A DNA stretch of 64,000 bases from Symbiodinium natans (Eukaryota > Sar > Dinophyceae > Suessiales > Symbiodiniaceae): the NCBI GenBank assembly GCA_905221605.1, contig CAJNDS010001224.1, positions 1-64,000 of the forward strand. The letters run 5' to 3'. Shown here in pieces: positions 56,874 through 64,000 of the stretch. The number at the start of each line of letters is the position of its first letter. The first letter of the stretch is position 1. The notes under the pieces were generated by a model. That model had not been told where the DNA came from. It worked only from the letters and a program-made list of their open reading frames with translations, and did not search any database. Made by a program: the position numbers and the translations under genes.

Positions 56874-57099
56874 GTACATGCGCAGCTCTCGAAATTGGGG
56901 TCCCTTGTTTGGGTCCTCTGTTCCAGTCATCAGCTATAGCCTACGGTACGTCCCCAAAGACTGGGCATCCTGATCTTAGACGATCCTGTTTTAAGGTTCG
57001 GGGACTTGTGCGGGTTTAGGGTTTAGGTAGCCCCTAAACCCTAAACCCTAAACCCTAAACCCTAAACCGCCTGTTTGCCACAGCATCTGCAAGGCTCAC

Positions 57100-57145
57100 C
57101 ACGGGTGCCGAGATCCCAGAAATTCACCCGGAGAGGCCAATACCC
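57100..57145 (-). CDS. small exon-like island
   Basis: Minus frame after ATCAAG|GGG reads GYWPLRVNFWDLGTR and ends G|GTGAGC, a consensus donor. Its 5' end overlaps a sequence resembling the end of a family 6 TIR element, so the acceptor may be element-derived. Confidence 0.36.
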
Positions 57146-57365
57146 CTTGATTCAGATGGAGGGTTTAGGGGTTAATCGCTGACACTCGGACAAGTCAGGC
57201 GAGGCACACACTGACTCATGGTTCCTAGGGTTTAGGGTTTAGGGTTTGGGGTTTGGGGTTTGGGGTTTAGGGTTTAGGGTCAGTGTAGTAGCAGGGTTTA
57301 GTGATACTGCTTAAAGTGAAAGCCTCTGTACGTAGCTAAGGAAGATGCATGAGTTCAGACGATGG

Positions 57366-57453
57366 ATGTTAGGGGTTAGGGGTTAGGGGTTAGGGTTTAG
57401 GGTTTAGGGTTTAGGGTTCAGGGTTCAGGGTTCGGGGTTCAGGGTTTAGGGTT
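57366..57453 (+). repeat. TTTAGGG tract with variants
   Basis: GGGGTTA, TTTAGGG and TTCAGGG units in successive blocks. Confidence 0.93.
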
Positions 57454-57729
57454 AGGCGCCGATAGCTATGCTTACAGGTGAACTTCCCTTGTCAAGAGGT
57501 ATTGAGGTTGCTGGGACACCCATCATAAGCCTCAAGCCTTTCCACAGAACATTGCCCATATAGTCGTCAGCGCGTAAGTTGCCGAAGGACCCTTTAGAGG
57601 GTTTTAGAATCAGAGCCTACTTTTCAAGCAGGTGGCCTTAGCGACGTTTTCTTTTTTTCTTTTATCTCTCTCTCTCTCGCTCTATAATATATATGTAGAT
57701 ATAGATATAGATATATATATATAAACACA

Positions 57730-57815
57730 TTGGGATGTTCCCCCTTATACTAATGGTTCTTAATAGGGACTTTACTAGGCGGTCTATAATTCTAGTCTTA
57801 GGGGGGAACATCCTA
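57730..57815. mobile_element. TIR element, family 2
   Basis: TTGGGATGTTCCCCCTTATA ... GGGGGGAACATCCTAA; lies 0.4 kb 3' of the sirtuin stop. Confidence 0.83.
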
Positions 57816-58202
57816 AACAGGGACCTTTCTTATGAATTCAGATGCCCTCCTTACTTCAGAGAGATATTAAAGTCTGAGAAATCAAACAATCCCATGATAC
57901 CTGACTCCCCAGCTCCCAAAACCCCAAACTACCCTGCCCCCCTCCCCCCCTCCCCCCCCAAACAAAAAAACTTCCGTATTAGGGCAATCTAGGGATGATT
58001 ATTCTTTGGTGGTTCATAAGCGGTTCTAGCACTTGTTATTTTCAAGGCTCGCCAATTCCTGTACATGTTGGCAAGCCTTTGCTCAGGCCTTGCTCCCTGC
58101 GCCGTCATTCCAGCATCGATTGATATCGATTGCGTCGGGGCACGCAGTCATGGGGTTTCAGAAGCCATGGAACGCAGTGCAACCACAAGTCCCATCAAGC
58201 CA

Positions 58203-58278
58203 TCAAGCTGTGCGCAATGTCCATGACAGCTCGCGTGCGAGAAGCTCTGCACCTGAATCGCACTCGCCGTCAAAAAAC
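58203..58278 (-). CDS. sirtuin exon h, C-terminus and stop
   Basis: One base plus 24 codons and TGA: FFDGECDSGAELLARELSW then TLRTA. It matches the final GDCDE...LL..LGW helix of sirtuins. Acceptor GTAAG|G. The tail after LSW is short. Confidence 0.88.
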
Positions 58279-58725
58279 CTTACTGGCTGAGACGTCCCGA
58301 GGTAAAAATGGCTAACTTTCTTCGCGGGGCTGACAGCTCCCCACAAATTAGAAAGAGAAAGGCTACCAGGCACCGAAGAAACTAAGATGGCCCCCCTTAA
58401 AAACCCTCTGAAAGCATTCCTAAACATCTAATCCTCTCAAACCCAATATAATTTACCGGAGAAAACGGACAAAACATCCTACTGGCCTACCTGGGGCTTA
58501 TCAGGTTTAGGGGTCTCCTCCTCAGCTAAGACGCACATCTCGGTAGTTCTCGGGGTTGCCACTTGCACCTCTCCACGGCCCCACCGCTTCGCGGTTGATC
58601 AGAAGCCTTGGAGCCAAAGCAGGGACTCGATTCACGAGGCCCGCTACCTCAGTCGAAAGGAGGGGGCACACAAAATAACTACCGAAGCGTACTTACATAC
58701 AATAAAATAAAAAATAAATAAATAA

Positions 58726-58758
<33 letters not shown>

Positions 58759-61700
58759 AGCTTAACTATGCATGAATCTGCAAGCCGCGTGCACATTATA
58801 TGTATATAAACATGTATGCATATGATGTGGAATATGCATGCACATAAAGTTGCTACTCTTCTATTCTTTCGCGCACTACCCAGAGAAGGGAATGAATCCA
58901 TGGTTACCACAGTTTGGGGGGGGGGAGGGGGTGGGTATACGTACATACATACATACATTACATACCTTACATTCTTGTACCAAGATCTCTTGAGTCCGGA
59001 GCGCAAGTGCGGCCGATCTCTCCCCCCAAAGTATCTTGACAACGCTTACCTCATTGTGCTGCTGGGCAACGGGATAAACGCTCAGGGCCGTGCCGATCAC
59101 TACCAGCAGATCGCAGGATGCCAAGTCCTCACCCGAACTTCGGTGGAACTCCGCCGGCAGCGGCTCCCCGAAAAAGACGAGGTCTGGCCGAATCAATGCC
59201 CCACCTTCATTGTCAGGCCGGTCAACTTTGACCATGCTTCTCTCATCAAACACTAAGCAAACTTCTAGCAAAAAGGGCGGCGAAGCTTCAAGGACGTTCT
59301 GGGAAGACTTGGAGGACCAAGTGTTGACAAGATACCCCTTTGGACCCTAGACCCTAAACCCTACACCAGGCCACAACGGCAGCGTGGAGCTGCACCGCCC
59401 TGGCTGACACGGCTCACCACTTCCGCTGCGGAAAGCCCTTCCTTAGTTGCTGAGGTTTAGGGTTTAGGGCTTAGGTTTCAGGGTTTAGAGTTTAGGAAGT
59501 AGGGTTCACAAGCCCCAAAGAAGTGTACACTTTCAGCTCTATAGGGGATTCTCGTAACCCAAAAATGTACGCATTCAGCTAGTAAGCTTCCACTGCTTGC
59601 TCCCGGCTTTTGGAGCAAACGACCCTGGTAGTGGTGCCGTGGCACTCGATGATTCGCTCCGCCGAAACCTCAGACCAAACACCCCAAATCCTAAACGACT
59701 TGGGTTTAGAGTTTAGGGTTTAGGGTTTAGGGTTCCCTAAATCCTTAACCCTAGACCTACTAGATTCTTCATATTTGTCGTTCATGAGATCTGAGTCATA
59801 GAACATGCCAGAGAATGTCAACTTGAATAATAGCCTGGATACTACTCGCCACCACGCCTTGATGGTATATACGAACGACCTATGAGCTGCTTACGATCTC
59901 CGAATAAGTGTGAACCCAAAACCCTAAACCCTAAACCCTAAACCCTAAACCCTAACCCTAAACCCAAACCGCCCAAAGCCAACTTCCACTGTTCCTGCGC
60001 CCGAAAAGCGTCAGGCTCAAGACTCCGGATGGCTAAAGAAATGGAGGGTTTAGGGTTTAGGGTTTAGGGTTTAGGGTTTAGGGTTTAGGGTTTAGGGCTA
60101 CCTCGCAGGATCTCTAGGTTCGTGGATCCCTTTTTCTCGTGTCTTGCGTGGGGGACCACTTACCAAGTCGTGATGCCCAATGTACTAGTACCTTGAATCA
60201 TAAGAGGGGCCCTTACTTTGATATTCGGGTATATTCCTCAAATAAGGTGTATTGGGCTCTCTGGGTACTTGGTTTAGATTCAAGCCAGCACGTGCCAGCT
60301 CCATTAAGAACGTTCTACTACTGCTGACACTGCATCATATAGCAGACAAAAGGGCAACATAATTGAGCCGCAGCAAATAGCATTGTCGATCGTTTCGCAT
60401 AGCTGAGAACCGGAGGCAGGAAGTATTTCGTGCCAGCAACATTGCCACCCATTTTGCATTCCTAAAAACATGGATGGCGCAAGTTACAACATCTGTCTAA
60501 CCCCCTCCATCCAAGACAAACCTGCAGGCCTCAGCTTTCTTACCACGGTTTAGGGTTTAGGGTTTAGGGTTTAGGGTTTAGGGTTTAGGGTTTAGGGTTT
60601 AGGGTTACACCCAACGACGTGCAACGCTGCAGCCCTGGACGATTACAATGTTTTTAGTAGCCGCACACCACCACAATCTATCAGCTTCTCAGTTTCCCAG
60701 AGACTCCAATACCCCTTCGTTCAGGAATATTCTTAAACCATCAAAGAAACCCTACTACAATTTAAGGAGTACTCCTTAATTAAAAATATTGGAGTCTTCG
60801 GGTTCCTGAGGCTGCATGCTCGACATTCGGGGGCCTAAGACAGGCCAACTGCAAGGGCTACGAACTGCTCATGAACCAGGTACCCAGAGACTCCAATACC
60901 CCTTAAGTAAGGAAAATTCCTTAAACCATCTCTAAGGAACCCTATTACAAGTCAATCAATATTCCTCAATTAAGGGGTATTGGAGCCTCGGGGTACCTAA
61001 CTGACTGCCTCACCTTTGAAGCCTAAGTTGAAGAAAGCTATAGTGGTATGGCTGTGGCTGTCGAAAATTTGTGGGTTCTTTCCCCTCCTGCAAGCTCTGG
61101 AAGCCTGAAGACATGTGACATGAGTAGCCCTAAACCCTAAACCCTAAACCCTAAACCCTAAACCCTAAACCCTAAACCCTAAACCCTAAACCCTAAACCC
61201 TAAAGCCTTATAACCAAGGCACGCCCGCCGCCCGCTCCAATCCATCAATATTTTGGGTGTAGACGCGCTGAAGGATGCCCTCCTGCCTGCAATGGAATAG
61301 GGCTTCGGGTTTAGGGTTTCGGGTTTTGGGTTTAGGGTTTGGGGTTTAGGGTTTAGGGTTTGGGGTTTAGGGGTACCTTATTGGGGTCCCTATTACCAAG
61401 GAATCCTACTATTTGGAGGTCTAGATGAGGGATCCCCTATTTTCGTAAGCCCCCAACATGGGCAAAGGGTTTACGGCTTAGGGTTCAGGGTTTAGGACAG
61501 CACCCTGTGCCCCTGACTCGTTCCAGTTGCTCTAAGCAACGACACCCAGTTTCTGGACCAAGCAACGAGACCTTTCAAGCCCAGCGACAGTTACTATCCT
61601 TGAACAACAACAAGGCAACTCTAAACCCTAAACCCTAAACCCTAAACCCCAAACCCTGAACCCTAAACCCTAAACCCTCACTAAATGCGACACCAGCTTC

Positions 61701-62663
61701 TCCATGTGCGCCAGCAACGCGTGGACCTGCGTCTCGTAACAAGCGGCAGGAGGACATGTTGGTGAAAACGTGAAGGTCAAGATGCTTCATACAGTCAATA
61801 CCGTCACGTGTAAAGCCGCTCCTCAACCCTAAACCATCCTAAACGTACCCTAAACCCTTAACGCTTAAAGCAAGGCGTGATCAATGTACGTGACTTCTTC
61901 CATACGACATCAGAAACGGGCCACCGACCAGACCTAACGGGCGTCCACAACCACAGGCTGACCGCTCAATCTTCAGTCGTTGCATGCCATCTGGAACTTA
62001 GCGCGTGTGCATGCAGCATGCTACGCCGGGTAGGACCGTAGAAGGCACTGCGAAGAACAAGCGTTCTCCACAGGTGTCGTGCACCACACATGGCAAACCA
62101 AGCAATGACAAGCACCCAACAGCAACTCAACCCCTAAACCCTAAACCCTTCACCTTTTCCTGGGGGTGGCCGGTGGTGGGGAGAGGGGGGGGTGCGGGGG
62201 GGTGGCGCGTGTAACTCCTTCCTTGCACGTAGATTGGCACCCGCAGAAGTGCGTCAGCAACTGAGAGTGTTGCATTGCTATCCACTATCCTGGTGGATTT
62301 GAAGCGGGAAGAGAAGAAGGGGGGCTGCAGGTCCCGATATGATTTGGCTAACAGATGGTAAAGGTGTAAATTCCTCAATGATGCTAAATTGGGCTCTCTG
62401 ACTTCTTGAGGGTGCGGGACTTGCAATTAGATTCAGTCCATTCACTATAGTCCCTAAACCCGAAACCCTAAACCCTAAACCCTTGTCGCATCCGAGCTCC
62501 GTGCTTCCTACGCGTAAGCCCTTCCCTAAACCCTAAACGCCTACCCCCTAAATCCTAAACCAAGCTCCCCTCGCGCTAGAGACCGCTGGGCCTTGGTGGG
62601 CTTCCGATTACTGAAGAGGTCCGACATCTTGCGCCAGAAGCGTTCGGGCTCCGAGAAGAAGCC
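58203..62663 (-). CDS. Sir2-family (sirtuin) NAD-dependent protein deacylase, 8 exons, 5' part missing
   Basis: Sirtuins remove acyl groups from lysine using NAD+. Read on the minus strand, eight exons join in frame: 62592-62663, 61682-61726, 61223-61282, 59594-59668, 59372-59441, 59050-59204, 58535-58647, 58203-58278 (about 221 residues plus stop). They give, in order, the KPT..H..L segment, YTQNIDGLER, ECHG with the catalytic His, the zinc-region remnant PRCRCGG, LIRPDLVFFGEPLP, DLLVVIGTALSVYPVA, PRLLINRE, and a C-terminal RDVFFDGECDSGAELL..LSW. This order and spacing are those of class I (SIRT1-3-like) sirtuins. Every acceptor is AG followed by G. Introns 1, 5 and 7 need GC donors, the others GT. 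The N-terminal GAGxS and PDFR motifs were not found up to 64000 and probably lie beyond the edge. The usual two CxxC zinc pairs are altered (CSKS and CRC). Family assignment is firm; exact class and compartment are not known. Confidence 0.9.
58535..58647 (-). CDS. sirtuin exon g, LINRE
   Basis: 37 codons plus two bases: VAGLVNRVPALAPRLLINRE followed by AVGPWRGASGNPENYRD. It matches the sirtuin strand that contacts the NAD adenine. Acceptor CTGAG|GTA. Donor GATGT|GCGTCT is GC; the split codon becomes GTG (Val), giving RDVFF at the join. Confidence 0.88.
58714..58758 (+). repeat. AT-rich microsatellite in sirtuin intron 6
   Basis: AAAT then (TA)n units. Similar (TA)n runs occur at 20301-20326, 26824-26880, 29475-29500, 29717-29735 and 52328-52356. 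Confidence 0.95.
59050..59204 (-). CDS. sirtuin exon f, core Rossmann strands
   Basis: After completing a split Gly codon, 51 codons: GALIRPDLVFFGEPLPAEF, then DLLVVIGTALSVYPVA, ending QQHNE. These are the strongest sirtuin motifs in the window. Acceptor GAAG|GTG; donor GAG|GTAAGC is a consensus GT donor. The open frame continues on both sides, but those extensions are intron. Confidence 0.93.
59372..59441 (-). CDS. sirtuin exon e, second zinc pair region
   Basis: 23 codons plus one base: EGLSAAEVVSRV then SQGGAAPRCRC. It matches the helix and the PRC..CGG element of sirtuins, with CxC in place of CxxC. Acceptor ACTAAG|GAA. Donor TGTG|GCCTGG is GC; the split codon joins as GGT (Gly) to the next exon. 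Confidence 0.78.
59594..59668 (-). CDS. sirtuin exon d, catalytic His
   Basis: 25 codons starting VSAERIIECHGTTTRVVC. HG holds the catalytic histidine. The expected first zinc pair CxxC reads C-S-K-S. Acceptor CTGAG|GTT, donor GCA|GTGGAA, phase 0 at both ends. Confidence 0.85.
59971..60040 (-). CDS. possible extra exon inside sirtuin intron 3
   Basis: Minus frame reads AIRSLEPDAFRAQEQWKLAL and is flanked by CCCTAAA on the left and TTTAGGG on the right, like other exon islands. Sirtuins normally have no insertion between ERAAG and the AERIIECHG segment, and the acceptor is not AG|G. It may be an alternative or decayed exon. Confidence 0.25.
60546..60607 (+). repeat. TTTAGGG tract inside sirtuin intron 3
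   Basis: About 9 perfect units within the 1.55-kb intron. Confidence 0.97.
60697..60803. mobile_element. TIR element, family 6, in sirtuin intron 3
   Basis: CCCAGAGACTCCAATACCCC TT ... AATATTGGAGTCTTCGGG with AGGAATATTC / GAGTACTCCTT inner arms. Confidence 0.78.
60889..60999. mobile_element. TIR element, family 6, second copy in sirtuin intron 3
   Basis: AGGTACCCAGAGACTCCAAT ACC ... GGTATTGGAGCCTCGGGGTA CCT, inverted repeats of about 23 bp. Confidence 0.82.
61129..61205 (-). repeat. CCCTAAA tract at the 5' end of sirtuin intron 3
   Basis: About 11 units. On the transcript it reads TTTAGGG starting about 17 bases after the donor at 61222. Confidence 0.97.
61223..61282 (-). CDS. sirtuin exon c, carries YTQNID
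   Basis: 20 codons, EGILQRVYTQNIDGLERAAG. YTQNID is a diagnostic NAD-binding motif of sirtuins. Acceptor GGCAG|GAG. Donor GGC|GTGCCT is weak but keeps phase 0 and gives the expected ERAAG-V join. CCCTAAA repeats precede the acceptor and TTTAGGG repeats follow the donor. Confidence 0.88.
61303..61371 (+). repeat. TTTAGGG tract at the 3' end of sirtuin intron 2
   Basis: On the transcript it reads CCCTAAA about 20 bases before the acceptor at 61283. The same intron opens with TTTAGGG (61620-61680 on minus). Confidence 0.95.
61682..61726 (-). CDS. sirtuin exon b
   Basis: 15 codons, VHALLAHMEKLVSHL, the helix just before the YTQNID strand. Acceptor ACGCAG|GTC; donor TTA|GTGAGG, a good GT donor that runs straight into (TTTAGGG)n. 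Phase 0 at both ends. Confidence 0.7.
62592..62663 (-). CDS. sirtuin exon a (first one identified)
   Basis: 24 codons, phase 0 at both ends, reading GFFSEPERFW then KMSDLFSNRKPTK. It corresponds to the stretch before the KPT..H..L helix of sirtuins. Acceptor TCTCAG|GGC. Donor AAG|GCCCAG is a GC donor. It is preceded on the transcript by CCCTAAA repeats and followed by TTTAGGG repeats. Confidence 0.72.
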
Positions 62664-63041
62664 CTGAGAGCTCCCCGAATAAGAATCAAGTTAGGGTTTA
62701 GGGTTTAGGGTTTAAGGTGCGCGACAAAAAAACCCTAAACCCTAAACGCCGAATTGGGGGTGTTACGGGTTTGGGGGCTTTACACGTTGTTCATGCAACA
62801 ACCTGGTTGTAGTGCTAATTTCTAAGACCCGAGAGTAACCTAGGAGTGAAAACGGTGCCCAGTTTGGGTTAAAGGGAACACCAAACCCGAAAACAACCTT
62901 AACCCTTAAACCGTAAACCCTTAAACCCTAAACCCTTAAATCCTTAACCCTAAACCCTACACCCTACAGTAAAACAACAAAAAAGGCAAGCAGCTCCGTT
63001 CAGGGCAGAACTCAAAAGCAACGACGTGTTGGTCGCTACAG

Positions 63042-63120
63042 TTCAGGGTTTAGGGTTTAGGGTTGAGGGTTGAGGGTTTAGGGTTTAGGGTTGAGGGTTG
63101 AGGGTTGAGGGTTGAGGGTT
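63042..63120 (+). repeat. TTTAGGG tract with TTGAGGG block
   Basis: Six or more TTGAGGG units mixed with TTTAGGG. Confidence 0.94.
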
Positions 63121-63551
63121 TGTCTGAACCCCTCCCTAAAAAGCCCGTAAGACCCCTTAATTCGGGAGCCTTCATCTTATTCCCCTTTGTAACCCCTACA
63201 TATACCTTATATAGTCCCTATACTATACTTCCCCTAGAAGCTTAATGAAAAGATTTTGTTCAATATCCTCTTGGGTTGTATTAAAACAAAAAAACTCCCA
63301 AGGGGGATATAGTCCCCAAAGTGCCCGTAAGACCCCGTAATTCAGCAGTGCACGCTTATAATCATAAGAAGGTTTTTCTGCATCAAAGCCCTAAACCCTA
63401 AACCCCAAGTCACCCGAAACCCTAAACCCGAAACCCTACATGGTTTAAGGTCGACTCCTTAATTAAGGGATATTGGGCTCTCTGGGGCCCTGTTCTTAGC
63501 TCTGCAACTGGGTTTGGCTTTAGGGATGTAGGGTTTCAGGCCCCCAAATCC

Positions 63552-63653
63552 TGGTAGCCCAGTAACCATATGGAAAAAGGGCACCCTTTTTGGGGTTGGC
63601 TAACCCATGATGGAACCTTGAACCAAAAAAAGGCAAAGGGTACCACTGGGCTT
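63552..63653. mobile_element. TIR element, family 1
   Basis: TGGTAGCCCAGTAACC ... GGGTACCACTGGGCT; right terminus diverged. Confidence 0.82.
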
Positions 63654-63847
63654 CGAAGAAATGGATTGTCTAAGGGTTCTACCTGGTTGTACCTTGGACC
63701 CTTAAGGTGTACCCTTGGGTTTGGGGCTCCCTTTTTAAGGATCCCAAAGGGAATATAAGGGCCATATTCGGAGTATATTAAGGGGAACCTTTAGGGGTAC
63801 GGCCTTAGGGGTGCGAGTCTGAATCCTTCGTGATTAGACAGGCGTGC

Positions 63848-63895
63848 CTCGTGCGAGAAGAGCTCGCGCGACGCGGCCTGCGGCCATCGAGTCGA
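63848..63895 (-). CDS. possible 5' exon upstream of the sirtuin
   Basis: Minus frame starts with ATG and reads MAAGRVARALLARGTP before GTCTAA. Such a helix often precedes the sirtuin VVLTGAG strand. No GAGxS exon was found between here and 62663, so the link is speculative. Confidence 0.2.
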
Positions 63896-64000
63896 TTTCC
63901 CAGACAAGGCCCAATATCCAACTTGCACTAAACCCTAAACCCTAAACCATTAAACCCTAAACGCCAAACCCCAAACCCTAAACCCCAAACCCTTTTCAGA

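Noticed and set aside
58644-59042. 132-codon minus ORF after the sirtuin FFGE exon
   Set aside because: It starts past the GTAAGC donor of exon f and is mostly (TA)n translation. The real continuation is exon g in another frame, reached by splicing.
58816-59350. Plus-strand ORFs over the sirtuin exons
   Set aside because: Antisense shadows; the minus frame carries the sirtuin motifs.
62127-62426. 99-codon minus ORF between sirtuin exons a and b as an extra exon
   Set aside because: It lies within intron 1, has no sirtuin similarity, and exons a and b already join in phase.

Overview
Nuclear eukaryotic DNA. The most likely source is a dinoflagellate or a close alveolate relative. Four things point there: plant/alveolate-type telomeric heptamers (TTTAGGG / CCCTAAA) dispersed through the whole window; one gene whose exons can be joined in frame only if three of its seven introns are GC-AG; a G directly after the AG at all eight of that gene's acceptors; and many short inverted-repeat (TIR) elements whose ends look like splice sites, as in published introners. 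A coccidian such as Eimeria, whose genomes also carry dispersed AAACCCT repeats, is the main alternative. No bacterial, organellar, rRNA or tRNA genes were seen.

The one gene I can name is a Sir2-family NAD-dependent deacylase (sirtuin) on the minus strand, 62663 to 58203. Eight small exons give about 221 residues from just after the Rossmann GAG/PDFR region, which was not found and probably lies beyond the right edge, to the stop. Elsewhere, coding potential sits in short GC-richer islands of 50-130 bp that behave like exons. The better supported are a plus-strand group at 9.9-11.05 kb (one intron is GA-AG with matching phase), a Cys-rich minus-strand group at 22.0-26.8 kb with a duplicated exon, and minus-strand islands at 32.3, 36.5, 44.5, 54.8, 55.5, 56.6 and 57.1 kb. 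Many islands are open on both strands, so strand is uncertain for most. Nearly all long ORFs are shadows, low-complexity or repeat-derived.

Layout: 1-1.25 kb, telomere-like tract and islands; 1.25-6.39 kb, a six-copy tandem array apparently inserted into a small TIR element; 6.4-19.6 kb, exon-like islands alternating with telomere-like tracts; 19.6-36.5 kb, the Cys-rich islands plus many TIR elements; 36.5-41.4 kb, sparse TIR elements and little coding signal; 41.4-57.5 kb, more islands, a 200-bp (TAC)n array and long poly-C/G; 57.5-64 kb, the sirtuin gene.

The organising pattern: most islands have CCCTAAA tracts on their left and TTTAGGG tracts on their right. For a transcript from either strand, introns therefore begin with TTTAGGG and end with CCCTAAA. 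In the sirtuin gene, where exons are independently fixed by homology, the tracts next to exons follow this rule. Introns built as telomeric inverted repeats, together with several TIR introner-like families, are the main candidate for a new system here.
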